A stretch of DNA of 64,000 nt from Pseudalkalibacillus sp051842935 (GTDB lineage: Bacteria; Bacillota; Bacilli; Bacillales; Fictibacillaceae), in NCBI RefSeq assembly GCF_051842935.1, contig NZ_JBPXRR010000001.1:3038001-3102000 (forward strand). Reading direction: 5' to 3'. The notes under the pieces were generated by a model. That model saw nothing but the letters and a program-made list of their open reading frames with translations, did no database searches and was not told where the DNA came from. Made by a program: the position numbers and the translations under genes. Shown here piece by piece: positions 17,901-25,720 of the stretch (positions are counted from its first letter, which is position 1; each line of letters begins with the position of its first letter).

Positions 17901-20900
17901 ATTCCCGGAGATTGATAGCTTTGGATTCCAGTGCGATAAGGGACGATGACCTTTCCGGCTAAAATGGGTAAACCGGAAGTGCTGTAATCCGGCAATGAGA
18001 ATTCTTTTAAACTTTTACCGGAATAGATATCAAGTGCAAACAACGTGCCGCTTGTCCCAGCAATGAACAATACGCCATTTGCTGTGACAGAGCCATTGTT
18101 CAAAGCGGTACCGACCGTACGGTTCGTCCAGAGGATCTCACCTGTTTCACGATCGAACGCTCGTAAAATCGGGTGAGCGGCAGATGTCATCACAACGATA
18201 TTTTCATAGACAACAGGTGAACCAGCCTGCGTATCTCCTACACCTTCAGCCTTCCAAACTTCTTCTCCAGTAGACGGATCCAGTTTATAAAGCGTGCCAG
18301 CCTGTGTATTAAAGTTTGTGCCGACAACATACAACTCCCCATCCACATAGACGGGTCTGGCGGCAACCCCTTCATTGCTGAGTGTTTTGCTCCACACTTC
18401 TGATCCATCCGATACATCCAATGCCCGGATGGTCATGTTATCGTAGCTGCCGACATAAAGTTTTCCATCACCTAAACTGCCCCCGAAGAAAGACGGTGCC
18501 CCTAGTGCGGTATTCCAAATCTTTTCTCCAGTCTCAGCATTCAAGGCAGTCACCTTGGCGTTCTCATCCAAACCAGATCCTACATACAGTTTCCCATCCT
18601 GATAAATTGGAGATTCATAGATGGTGTATGAATCAGTCTGGTAGTTCCATAGGATATTTCCATTGGCGAGATCTAGTGCATAGATTCGACCATCTTCCCC
18701 ACCTGATAAATAGACTTTGCCATCAACAATCGTAGGAGAAGAACGGTTTGTCGAACCTAACCGGATGCTCCACATTTCTTCACCGGTATCCGAATTCAGA
18801 TTCACGACCCAACCCCGATCGGTGGTCAGCACAACACTTTGATCTGCTGCTGCAGGGGTCGAGAACAAAATCTGTCCTTTCGAACCGAGGTCGTATGCCC
18901 AGCCAAGATCGAGCTTCTTCACATCAATTGCAGCAGGTGATACAGCGTTCCGAGCATTATTGTTGTTCGCTGTACTCCAGCCCTTCTTCGAACTCGATTC
19001 AGCTGCTGTCATCTCAATTTGGAGCTGTTGATCAGAATCCATGACGACTTCCATAGACTTGCCAGCAATTCCCTCACCGGAAATTTGCAGCTGATAGGTT
19101 CCAACAGGAATGTCTTCTATAGTGAAATTCCCTTGTTCATCAGTCCGTGCTGTCTCGATCGGGGTATCTCTCACCCGAACATAGGCAAAAGAGACTGGAT
19201 CACCCGAAGCTGAATCCACAACGACTCCGTTCAAACTATAAGAAGGTGCTTGGTCTAAAATCCAATCCACTTCTGTCCGTTCATCTTTCTGGATTTCAAT
19301 CGTAATCGTCTGATCTTCGTATCCAAACGATTTTATGAGGACATTGTGCTTCCCTTCTCTGATTTTCAAATCGATGACGCCATCTTCTTCAATGGTGTAA
19401 GTCCCACCGTTTTCAAAATCAAGCGTTCCAGCAATCGGTTCTCCGGCATCATTTTTCAATGTTCCTTTCAAATCACCGGCAAACGCAGCTTCTGTGACTG
19501 CCTGATAGATGTTGACGATTCCGTGCCCGTACACATCATTCGGCAAAGAACCCATGAACGGCTCCACCCTGGCTGTATCACGAATAAGGCTCTTGACTTC
19601 ATCTACTGTCAAATCAGGGTTTGCCTGCAATAGTAAGGCTACTGCTCCTGTTACATGAGGTGTTGCCATAGACGTACCACTGATCGTGTTGTACTTACCT
19701 TCTCCTTTACCCTCTGGCCATGCTGAATAGATATGATGTCCTGGTGCAGATACATCCGGCTTCAGGATCCGTACCTGGTTACCATTCTCATCTTCCCAAA
19801 ACACTGGCCCACGGCTCGAAAAATAAGCAATCTGGTCATTGATGTCTGTCGCCCCGATTGCAAAGGAATGCGGAAAGCTTCCCGGTGAGCCGATCGTTTG
19901 TGAGCCAGGTCCATCATTTCCGGCTGCAAACATCGGGAAAATCCCTGCAGAAACCCATGCTTCGACATCTTCATAAAATTCCGTCGTATAGGCATTCGAG
20001 TTCCCCCAAGAATTATTTACGACATCAGGTGCTTTGGATGGATCTCCGCCTGGTGCCATGAACCATTCGAACGCAGCATGGATTGCAGATGTCGTGGTCG
20101 AACCGCCATCTGTGAAAATTTTAGCGGCAATCCATTCCGCTTCAGGCGCAACCCCGATCGGTTCACCAGATCCCCCACCAACAGCTGAACCAGCGACGTG
20201 TGTACCGTGTCCATGACCATCGCTTGGTGTCGTATACCCTTGACCGGATACATCAATCCAGGAATACTGGTGATTCCCATCTCGACCTCGATAGTTATCC
20301 TTCAAAGCTTCATGTGTCCCATCTACCCCGGAGTCCATGATTCCGACAACGACACCATCACCTTTGAGACCATACTCTCCCCACACATTTGTTGCCTGGA
20401 TCTTTTCTAGACCCCATTGTGGTAACTTAGGAGGGTTCTCAGACTCTTGAGGTTCCGGTAACTGTAGCGTGCGGTCCAATGAAATCCGTTCGATATCATC
20501 GCGCTTTTTCAATTCTTCCAAAGCTTCAGTTGTTACAGTTGCAGTCATTCCATTGATGATCCACAAGCTTTTCTTCTTTTGGGCTTTTCCTTTTTGTTCA
20601 AGAGATTTCATTGCTTGATTGAGTGCTTTTTGAGAGGCATTTGTTTTTTCTTGGAGGTGGGCTTTGATGAGTTCAATCTTGTCTTTCTTTGATGGTTTCT
20701 TTTTTACTTGAGGGAAAATTGCATCGATGTTCGGACGCTCTTTCATCCGGATGATGACGTCCACTTTCTCGGATTGCTTCAATTGCTTGATGATATCTGC
20801 CTCGACTTTTTCAGGCTCCTTAGCTGAAGGGTCAGGTTGTCCAGACAATGGAGGAGGCTCCCATCCGATCCCTTCCATGAGTGAGGCTAATTCTTCTTCA

Positions 20901-21100
20901 CTTGAATCAGATGTAATGTCTTTCTCTTCAGTTGTGATCTGCTCTTTTTCTCTTTCCTTTTCAAGCATGTCATGTTCTACGCCTAAGTTCCGTTCTGATT
21001 CCGTTTGACCGTATGTAGTTTGTGGCATGAACATAGAAAAAACGAGTAGAAAACTGAACACCAGTCCAAAGTGCTTTCTTTGCCGTTTCATCCGTCGCAA
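11930..21100 (-). CDS. Giant secreted S8 protease, bacillopeptidase F-like, 3056 residues
   Basis: Secreted subtilisin. The TTG start at 21100 lies eight bases after GAGGAG and gives a signal peptide (MRRMKRQRKH, hydrophobic stretch, cut near TYG-Q, residue 31); the ATG at 21091 is the alternative. Propeptide about 98-215; S8 domain about 245-535 with Asp256 (MDSGVD), His298 (HGTHVAG), Asn395 (AAGNDG) and Ser477 (GTSMATPH). Then two carboxypeptidase-regulatory domains (542-698), a PQQ-type beta-propeller (728-1063), and five blocks of about 380 residues, each two regulatory domains plus one amidotransferase-like domain (starts near 1225, 1608, 1983, 2361, 2742). A bacterial Ig-like domain (2953-3042) ends it. 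No LPXTG, S-layer or membrane anchor, and I find no cysteine in the whole chain, so the amidotransferase-like domains lack a nucleophile and are probably binding or structural. Catalytic part and C-terminal VTGQADPNTTIHVYN module recall B. subtilis Bpr (1433 residues), making this about twice that length. Confidence 0.9.
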   Translation of the reverse strand: MRRMKRQRKHFGLVFSFLLVFSMFMPQTTYGQTESERNLGVEHDMLEKEREKEQITTEEKDITSDSSEEELASLMEGIGWEPPPLSGQPDPSAKEPEKVEADIIKQLKQSEKVDVIIRMKERPNIDAIFPQVKKKPSKKDKIELIKAHLQEKTNASQKALNQAMKSLEQKGKAQKKKSLWIINGMTATVTTEALEELKKRDDIERISLDRTLQLPEPQESENPPKLPQWGLEKIQATNVWGEYGLKGDGVVVGIMDSGVDGTHEALKDNYRGRDGNHQYSWIDVSGQGYTTPSDGHGHGTHVAGSAVGGGSGEPIGVAPEAEWIAAKIFTDGGSTTTSAIHAAFEWFMAPGGDPSKAPDVVNNSWGNSNAYTTEFYEDVEAWVSAGIFPMFAAGNDGPGSQTIGSPGSFPHSFAIGATDINDQIAYFSSRGPVFWEDENGNQVRILKPDVSAPGHHIYSAWPEGKGEGKYNTISGTSMATPHVTGAVALLLQANPDLTVDEVKSLIRDTARVEPFMGSLPNDVYGHGIVNIYQAVTEAAFAGDLKGTLKNDAGEPIAGTLDFENGGTYTIEEDGVIDLKIREGKHNVLIKSFGYEDQTITIEIQKDERTEVDWILDQAPSYSLNGVVVDSASGDPVSFAYVRVRDTPIETARTDEQGNFTIEDIPVGTYQLQISGEGIAGKSMEVVMDSDQQLQIEMTAAESSSKKGWSTANNNNARNAVSPAAIDVKKLDLGWAYDLGSKGQILFSTPAAADQSVVLTTDRGWVVNLNSDTGEEMWSIRLGSTNRSSPTIVDGKVYLSGGEDGRIYALDLANGNILWNYQTDSYTIYESPIYQDGKLYVGSGLDENAKVTALNAETGEKIWNTALGAPSFFGGSLGDGKLYVGSYDNMTIRALDVSDGSEVWSKTLSNEGVAARPVYVDGELYVVGTNFNTQAGTLYKLDPSTGEEVWKAEGVGDTQAGSPVVYENIVVMTSAAHPILRAFDRETGEILWTNRTVGTALNNGSVTANGVLFIAGTSGTLFALDIYSGKSLKEFSLPDYSTSGLPILAGKVIVPYRTGIQSYQSPGILMGTMKDTDGNPVQGKVTVLETGVEVEANENGTFTMEHQPGEYTVKVAQYGKQQVEESIKFVSGFERTKDYILTEAESGSLDIQVKDQRTGEGLPNVNVTLKDTSINGETNEGGSFTNANVYEGKYELTLSLSGYVEQKQWITVQPGEETVLEVNMKPIDIAVLNDWNSEVTKLLNVNGYAAEERDWDIVDNIERYQVVYLNGAYGSGGEQPDAATFDSLVQAANEHDVSLIFADQWGSSYGTIEHLHEYYGDPKEFAHQYDGGAVRMQVDVEHPIFEGYQAGDRLTLFERTGDLTWFNQYSGRHLGTIGNGSLGFVGTGVAYKAVSEDSAHLLLSGHAAAPWISPLQGWLTDQQNILFNGIDFLIDSDFGQVSGTVMDVDGNPVEAQIEILETGVKTTSVLGEGSGANAQYELFHDPGTYTMEIRAIGYETQTQEVTFTHGEPAEIFVTLGASNGGTISGLVTDANTQQVLSGAHVKVTNEAGEVVTETTTGSNGRYEVSDLEDVVYNLSIEKDGYIKYSKQIDMARHEGELNVELSAVPRLAVVGDYWSSERNFASIFTAMGVPVTEVDETEIAAEVGNYDVVFFNDATSYRFKEPAFEAMMKAADEHETSIIFGETYWSGSGIDYLVDYRGDPESRETIRGSNLAAGYVVTEEHPVFGDAQAGDFIELLLPEASSIGTFEGYSGYSLATIKHEGDAEPYGGGLAYKPRSSGSMEILMAGHGFSFSHDASDYTPEGKELLVNTVLWAANAKFSTISGTVTDESGNPLDATVKVNGMEFSDKTNPDDGSYAIAILDGEYEVEIQSFGYQTQTMNVSVSGDSEPLDIQMNVKGNVGSISGVVANEKDGNAIEGATIDVLNVPRATVSNTQGQYSLERLEPGTYTLRIEKDGYVRKDIEVEIGDTEEVNLPIDLKPSPTVGVIVDITASGYPTLRGYLEERGYLVEDMNFTDLDKLSEVDLVFANSDYAPALEPTEGEFKTFLKALDQSRTPVIWTGQDGGRGSIDILNEYLNDPTTVFGGSEEGSTGKVVKEHPITEGLALNESFDIPARFDYYYGFDGYSGETAVEFSNETTGDQGSMVAYKGRTIDSVEILLANMTFSHVWNPDQSFDPVREKILNNAILWALDNEEPFVGELHGQVLNDQGTPVKSTVTITETNETIETDNEGRFYAGLEEGSYELTFNAFGHEQKSVRVDITNGERLDESFELKSENAGTVTGTVIDSSTNEPIADASISFLGTPIEVSTDENGTFTASVPEGTYDVRALASGYGPNTQNNVQVVAGEEIDLSFAMQVSEKLAVIGYSPNEARLVPFLETNGYEVDFYQRADFESLQDALADYALVIFNDKDYSMSNDQFRAFVEEANQLEVSMMFVSQYGGGTIKSLKDAYGDPENVISSFESQSINVKVDQLHPIFSGFEVGEEIEILNNGDRNQQYSVYENYSGTTIGSLTHHTEGLLGEGFGIKYPTANSVHVLLSGLQASSYGSPDDGWTENAKQIYLNAIEFATTASLGEIKGTVTDAEGMPIGNAKVTVASEGIETVTSADGTYRLGVGVGTYDVKVQARGFVEQTQEANVAELGDSVTLNFTLEAIEGVALSGKVADAETEEGIEGVKLTLTPEDPAGFVEEATTDESGNYSFEQLLPGNYELKMEADGYLPAIETIAVGEEDVETNLTLNAYQVAVLGDINGTLASFLNGQGVYAESRDWDVLGNVDDYRIILLNTKDGTAEQVKQLIAETDEKQVSVVFTGTWGVGEGSIQLLEAAKGYPQLDQQGYDEGAVYVHPLEGHPIFEGLVAEDGEVTPIKIHTAKSPYATFKGYPGITLGDLAVDETMKGSSIAYDFTSATSVQLLLSSYNVTNIIGPEYGWTEEGKQLFVNALNWAMDAEQQAPNAPEWDDDKLKFKREPVVVTGQADPNTTIHVYNVKGNKRTKLGSGQSDTDGTFEIKLELANGSYFLVAEAENFAGTAESEDQLHVIVAGKPETQKSKEKEKVN

Positions 21101-21283
21101 ACCATTCACTCCTCTTTTTGTGGTTAAGACGAAATTTACACAAATATTGACAATCACCTTCTTAATTTCTAATAATTGGGACTTTTTAGAAATTTTTCGT
21201 TCCTTTGATTCAGACAACAATAGAGCAAGGAGGAGTTTTGTTTGGGTTAACGTTCGGGACTATAAGACTATGAAAGGGTAAGA

Positions 21284-21324
21284 AAATAAAAAACCTATCG
21301 AAGGTGGAGATCGAGTCGATAGGT
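21284..21324 (-). terminator. Intrinsic terminator for the tandem-GNAT gene
   Basis: ACCTATCG (21293-21300) pairs with CGATAGGT (21317-21324); minus-strand T run follows. The 21101-21283 stretch between it and the giant gene should hold that gene's promoter, but I see no convincing -35/-10 pair. Confidence 0.8.
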
Positions 21325-21334
21325 GAGGAATGGG

Positions 21335-22231
21335 TCATTTTAGATTGTAGTTGTAGCAAATCATTGTTTCATCGTTCTGGAAGCCTTCAGCCAGGTAGAG
21401 TTTTACCGCATTTTCATTTTCCGCATTGACGGTCAGAAGTGCTTTCGGAAGTCCTTTGGCACGTCCGTATTGGATACCAGACCGCAACAGGTTACGCCCT
21501 AGTCCTTTTTTTTGATGGGAAGGACGGACTGCCAACAGGTGGATGAACAGATGAGTTTCTCCCTTATGCGGTTCTTCCGTAAGTCGCAGCAAACCGACAG
21601 GCTCATCCTCATAGTAGAGGAGTTTGAGACCATCTTTCAGGAAGCCTTCCTCCTTCTTCATCTTTTTCACTTGTTCAACGGTGATTGGTGTTTCTGAACC
21701 TGCCAGATTAGCGAATGCCTCATTTCGAATATCTCGCCATTTGTCCTCATCACAATCGAAAACAAAATCTCTCAACTCATAACCGAGCGGAAACTCAATA
21801 TCACTAGCAGGTTGGTCCGGTCTATCTAATACATAGGAGTATCGTTCAATACCAAAACCAAGTGATTCCACAATACGTCGAAAATCCTGATGTACATCCT
21901 GCGTAAACAGGAAAACACGATGGATTTCAGATGTGTGCGGGATAATTGATTCCATCAACGTTCGATAGGCTTCCACATCATCCAATTCAGAGTGGAAAAT
22001 ACGAAAACGTCCTTTCTTTCCTCTGAGAAAATAATCATCCATCATCAGGGAGGCGACACCGATCACCCTTTCGCCATCCAACAATAGATAAGTCGGCTGC
22101 TCATCACTGATTTCAATTGAATGAAGATCCTCATCCGTTAAAAACGATTCATCAACGATCGACCTGTATTTCTTGCAATAAGCTATGAAATCTTGCAAAC
22201 GATTCTCTGTCAACGGCTCAATTCTCATCAT
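21335..22231 (-). CDS. Tandem-GNAT N-acetyltransferase
   Basis: 298 residues with two GNAT-like halves. The N-terminal half (to about 140) is degenerate; the C-terminal half holds HLFIHLLAVRPSHQKKGLGRNLLRSGIQYGRAKGLPKALLTVNAENENAVKLYLAEGF, a complete acetyl-CoA site (QKKGLGRNLL) with the N-E-N-A-V-x-L-Y end motif. The layout resembles MshD-type double acetyltransferases, but the substrate is unknown. It sits between the two S8 proteases and is transcribed with neither, since terminators separate them. Confidence 0.82.
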   Translation of the reverse strand: MMRIEPLTENRLQDFIAYCKKYRSIVDESFLTDEDLHSIEISDEQPTYLLLDGERVIGVASLMMDDYFLRGKKGRFRIFHSELDDVEAYRTLMESIIPHTSEIHRVFLFTQDVHQDFRRIVESLGFGIERYSYVLDRPDQPASDIEFPLGYELRDFVFDCDEDKWRDIRNEAFANLAGSETPITVEQVKKMKKEEGFLKDGLKLLYYEDEPVGLLRLTEEPHKGETHLFIHLLAVRPSHQKKGLGRNLLRSGIQYGRAKGLPKALLTVNAENENAVKLYLAEGFQNDETMICYNYNLK

Positions 22232-22248
22232 GCACGCTTCCTCTCCAT

Positions 22249-22281
22249 GAAAAAGACTGTGAACAGTGTTGCTTCACAGTC
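22249..22281 (-). terminator. Intrinsic terminator for aprX
   Basis: GACTGTGAA (22255-22263) pairs with TTCACAGTC (22273-22281); T run on the minus strand. Confidence 0.85.
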
Positions 22282-22301
22282 TATTATATATCGGTTTCAC
22301 A

Positions 22302-23627
22302 TCACTCAGATATTGTTTTTTCAAAATTCAAAAACCCGTTTCCGTAGCTGTTCGGATCCATGTCATCACGCTTGTCCGCACCATTGATGAGTTTTTGCTT
22401 GATTTCATCAGGCGTAGCATCAGGGTAAAGCTGTAGAAGTAAAGCGACAACACCAGCACAGATGGGGGTTGCCATGGACGTACCCGACATAACGAAGTAG
22501 TCCCCTTCCACCCGACTGGATTTTTGCAATTTATCAATATAGGAATTCGGGGATCGGAGCGAAATGATATTCACGCCTGGAGCTAGTAGATCAGGCTTGG
22601 TCACATCGTAAATGGTAGGACCCCTGCTCGAAAAGCTTGCTACATCATCATCGTTCGAATCAACCGTATTTTTATCATCCGATGCACCTACCGTTATGAC
22701 ACGGTCACTTACGCCAGGACTTGCGATCGTCTGACCGCTCGGACCACTGTTGCCTGCTGCTACACAAACGACAATGCCCTTTTCCCATGCTTTTTCTACT
22801 AATTGGACCATCGGATCTTTATTTTCTTCTTCGTATTTCTGTGCTGCGGCCCCAAGAGACATACTGATGACGTCGATTTTCTTGTCCGGCTGGTTTTCAT
22901 TGTATTGAATACACCAATCGACACCTTCCATAATCGACTCGAGAGTACCTGAGCCCATCTTGTTCAGAACTTTGATACCGACCAGGTTCGCTTCATAAGC
23001 AGGTCCAGTATACTTACCTCCAGAGGCTTTCCCATTACTTGCAGCATCACCTGCGCAATGAGTGCCATGTCCATTATCGTCATACGGTTCTTCCTTTTGA
23101 TTGACGAAATCTTTGAAAGCTATGATTCTACCTTCCAGGTCTTGATGGGGATAGATTCCTGTATCAATGACAGCGATGGTCACATCTTTGCCTGAGACAG
23201 GTTGTCCATTACGTACGACATTTTCCGCTTTTACTGAAGGGACCGCAACATCCAGCAAGGCTTGAACTTCCCTATTCAAATAAACTTTTTTGATATGATT
23301 ACAGTTCGACAGGATATTTTCCAGCATGGCAGGAGTGACATCCATCGTACAACAAGAGACGTTTGAGAACGATTTCCTCATCCCGCAGCGACTATAAATC
23401 TTTGAAATTTGATGCAGATCTTCACAGCCTTGATCATACTCATCTTCGTAAAATTCGATCACGACAGATATCTTCTTCATCCTTTTGATCCATGTTTCAA
23501 TCGTTTTATGCAGGAAACACGGGATCCAGGTAAACGGTCGATAAATGTATAGCATTTGTTCACGAAGAGGTTGATCCATTTTATGTGCATAGGTTCTTAC
23601 TGTCTGAACCATTGAATAGCCAAACAT
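22302..23627 (-). CDS. aprX: Intracellular serine protease AprX
   Basis: 441 residues, collinear with B. subtilis AprX (442). No signal peptide: the N-terminus MFGYSMVQTVRTYAHKMDQPLRE is the conserved start. Catalytic residues are in AVIDTGIYPHQDL (Asp), DDNGHGTHCAGD (His), AAGNSGPSGQ (oxyanion Asn) and MSGTSMATPICAG (Ser). Several cysteines (SCCTM, SRCGM) fit a cytoplasmic protein, in contrast with the cysteine-free secreted protease nearby. In B. subtilis AprX is expressed late in growth and is dispensable. Monocistronic. Confidence 0.95.
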   Translation of the reverse strand: MFGYSMVQTVRTYAHKMDQPLREQMLYIYRPFTWIPCFLHKTIETWIKRMKKISVVIEFYEDEYDQGCEDLHQISKIYSRCGMRKSFSNVSCCTMDVTPAMLENILSNCNHIKKVYLNREVQALLDVAVPSVKAENVVRNGQPVSGKDVTIAVIDTGIYPHQDLEGRIIAFKDFVNQKEEPYDDNGHGTHCAGDAASNGKASGGKYTGPAYEANLVGIKVLNKMGSGTLESIMEGVDWCIQYNENQPDKKIDVISMSLGAAAQKYEEENKDPMVQLVEKAWEKGIVVCVAAGNSGPSGQTIASPGVSDRVITVGASDDKNTVDSNDDDVASFSSRGPTIYDVTKPDLLAPGVNIISLRSPNSYIDKLQKSSRVEGDYFVMSGTSMATPICAGVVALLLQLYPDATPDEIKQKLINGADKRDDMDPNSYGNGFLNFEKTISE

Positions 23628-23769
23628 ACCTTCACCTCTATTAAATGTATTGAATTCTTAACATAGTATGTGAATCTAGCAAGTTGGTAACGGTGTTTGT
23701 CCATTCAATAGAGTTAGTAATTTTTTACAAACAAGCCTAGTAAAATCAAGGCTGTTTAGCAATATATTG

Positions 23770-23821
23770 TTGCTCTTGCACTTGAAGAAAGTATAAAATA
23801 CTTTCTTCAGTATAAGGGCAA
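23770..23821. repeat. Long intergenic hairpin, 11-bp perfect stem
   Basis: GAAGAAAGTAT-aaa-ATACTTTCTTC (23784-23808) is a perfect inverted repeat, and the flanks TTGCTCTT and AAGGGCAA extend the pairing to about 50 nt. No T run follows on either strand and aprX starts 140 bp away, so it is not an ordinary terminator. Confidence 0.65.
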
Positions 23822-23874
23822 CTAAGGCTCGATCTATAAAAGGCTTAGTCTCGCCAAGTTTTCTTTAAAAGTCT

Positions 23875-24003
23875 TTGATTTCCGCTCCAGGATGCTCGCT
23901 TTCCACGGGGCGTGCGGTGAGCCCATTCGTCGCGCTGCGACATTGAATGGTCTCACCTGGCCCGCTCGTCCCGTAGGAGTCTCGCACCTTGCGCTTCAAT
24001 CAA
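23875..24003. repeat. Palindromic intergenic repeat element (Bacillaceae family)
   Basis: A 129-bp segment of high G+C bounded by TTGATTTCCGCTC and GCGCTTCAATCAA, with an inner inverted repeat GGTGAGcCCATTC (23916-23928) / GAATGGtCTCACC (23945-23957). I recognise the wording (CCGCTCC...GCTCGCTTTCC...GTCTCGC...CAATCAACTT) as a type found many times in Bacillaceae intergenic regions; this is from memory. The 23628-24040 gap holds this, the hairpin before it and no gene. Confidence 0.7.
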
Positions 24004-24042
24004 CTTACAATGGAGAAGAGCTCCAATAGCAATAATCCTGAA

Positions 24043-24077
24043 ATTAAAAAAGGACAGGCTTTGAGCCTATCCTTTTT
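24043..24077 (-). terminator. Intrinsic terminator for the double P-loop ATPase gene
   Basis: AAAAAGGACAGGCT pairs with AGCCTATCCTTTTT. Confidence 0.85.
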
Positions 24078-24083
24078 ACCCAT

Positions 24084-25196
24084 TTATGTGGTTTGTGCTG
24101 TCATTGAGATGCGCTTGATTTCCTGTTCGATTTCCTCTTTCAGTGCTTCCACTTTTTCAAAATCGACGGCATGGATATAGTACTGTTCCAGCTCGTCGTT
24201 GCAGGCTTTCGCTTCAGCTAGATACGCGATCGCTTCCTTCATGTAAGATGAATAACGCTCGGTAATATCCAGAAGTTCTGTTGCATATTTTTCATCTGTA
24301 CCTGCTGTTATCGCTCGTTTATACATGTCGACGATCTCGTCATTTTCTCGCTCAGGGAAATATTCATGTGGCGCTGTGCTGTCGAATATGGCGATGCCGA
24401 GTTCACGTATGATAATCATATCCAGACTGTTCGGATCGAAACCACAATGATAGATTTCGGTATCGAACCCTTTTTCTTCTGAAATGGCGGCAATCTTTTT
24501 CAACAGCGTAGACTTACCAGATCCCGGACGACCTTTGATGAAATAGCGCTTATAAACGCCTTCCGTCAGGTTTTGGACAAAATCGACGGCGCCCTTCGGT
24601 GTGGCTGCCCCTAGGAAACGATGACGGACATCCGCTTTCTTGTGCAAAGATTTCCCTGCAAAGAAAGCTTCGATCAACTCGTCTGTCAGTTGGTTCGCTT
24701 TTGTAAAGTCCATATTGTCAATATAGATCGCTTCCCACTCGTCATGCACTTCTAATGCTTTGGAAAAACAACTGTAAGCATCGTCGTATGCCTTCTGGAT
24801 TTGAGCGTTCAGTTTTTCAATCTCATCCCGATATGGAATCAATTGATTCGAGTCCCAGGCTGTTCCCAGGTTAATATACTCCTCCACTACACCAGGGTAT
24901 TTCGGTTCGATCACCTGAGGACCGGACCCGTTCACAATCCCGACCTTCAGGCACGGAATTAGCACACCCTCCACGGACTGGTTATCCGATGCATTATGCA
25001 GAAATTCAATGTCATATCCTTTATCGTTCCAATCATATCCGATCGATTTCATCAAGGAAGACTTTCCACAACCAGGTGCTCCTTTTAAAATATAAAGACG
25101 TTCCAAGCCCTGAAGACAAGAGTCGTACAGACTATAAAAACCTCTGGCAGTATTCCCACCGGCATAATAATTCGTGATCTTTCCTGGCACTCGCAT
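24084..25196 (-). CDS. Double P-loop ATPase, PRK06851-type
   Basis: 370 residues made of two similar ATPase halves. Walker A motifs are GAPGCGKSS (39-47) and GRPGSGKST (222-230), each followed by a similar stretch (IEFLHNASDNQSVEGVLIPCLKVGIVNGS / TEIYHCGFDPNSLDMIIIRELGIAIFDST), so the gene arose by internal duplication. The family is common in Firmicutes and is known only as an uncharacterised NTPase. The terminal helices (about 130-170 and 310-370) look coiled. Monocistronic between its terminator and a divergent DUF488 gene. Confidence 0.85.
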   Translation of the reverse strand: MRVPGKITNYYAGGNTARGFYSLYDSCLQGLERLYILKGAPGCGKSSLMKSIGYDWNDKGYDIEFLHNASDNQSVEGVLIPCLKVGIVNGSGPQVIEPKYPGVVEEYINLGTAWDSNQLIPYRDEIEKLNAQIQKAYDDAYSCFSKALEVHDEWEAIYIDNMDFTKANQLTDELIEAFFAGKSLHKKADVRHRFLGAATPKGAVDFVQNLTEGVYKRYFIKGRPGSGKSTLLKKIAAISEEKGFDTEIYHCGFDPNSLDMIIIRELGIAIFDSTAPHEYFPERENDEIVDMYKRAITAGTDEKYATELLDITERYSSYMKEAIAYLAEAKACNDELEQYYIHAVDFEKVEALKEEIEQEIKRISMTAQTT

Positions 25197-25325
25197 ACAC
25201 TCCCTCTTCCTATAGTCATAAAGATGCCTATTTTCAGATTATGCGGTAGGGCTTATGTAGGTGAATGCCTATGGTTTGGGGATCTATGATCAGGGAAAAA
25301 TATTGAAGGAAGGAGGTCGCCCAGT

Positions 25326-25661
25326 ATGGATATCCAGATCAAAAGGATCTATCACCAAAAAGAAAAAAGGGATGGCATAAGAATTTTAGTCGATCGAATC
25401 TGGCCAAGAGGCGTTTCTAAAGAGGATGCTGAACTCGATGAATGGTTGAAAGAAGTCGCGCCTTCCCCAGACCTGAGAAAATGGTTCAACCATGATCCAG
25501 AACGGTTTGAAGCATTCAGGAAAAAATACATAAACGAGCTGGATCAAGAGGAAGAGAAGATGGATGCAATGGAAAAAATCAGGCGTTATCTCAAGAACGG
25601 GAAGGTCACTCTGCTTTATGCAGCAAAAGATGAAACGCATAATCACGCCGTTGTGCTATAA
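25326..25661 (+). CDS. DUF488 family protein
   Basis: 111 residues. Signature VDRIWPRGVSKEDAELDEWLKEVAPSPDLRKWFNHDPERFEAFRKKYINEL and the end LLYAAKDETHNHAVVL are diagnostic for the YeaO-like DUF488 family, whose function is unknown. Strong SD AAGGAGGT eight bases before the ATG. Probably its own promoter in the 25197-25325 gap, which it shares with the divergent ATPase gene. Confidence 0.9.
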   Translation: MDIQIKRIYHQKEKRDGIRILVDRIWPRGVSKEDAELDEWLKEVAPSPDLRKWFNHDPERFEAFRKKYINELDQEEEKMDAMEKIRRYLKNGKVTLLYAAKDETHNHAVVL

Positions 25662-25679
25662 GAATATTTGACTCAACTG

Positions 25680-25718
25680 TAAAAGCGTTTTCACAATATT
25701 TCGTTATCGTGTTATACT
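25680..25718 (+). promoter_or_regulatory. Promoter with cre-like site for the small membrane protein
   Basis: TTCACA (25690-25695), 17-bp spacer and TATACT (25713-25718). A cre-like sequence TAAAAGCGTTTTCA (25680-25693; one mismatch to TGNAANCGNWNNCA) overlaps the -35, where CcpA binding would repress. Confidence 0.5.
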
Positions 25719-25720
25719 AA

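Noticed and set aside
22302..23627. Second copy of the giant protease
   Set aside because: Although both are S8 proteases, AprX has no signal peptide, contains cysteines and matches B. subtilis AprX over its length.
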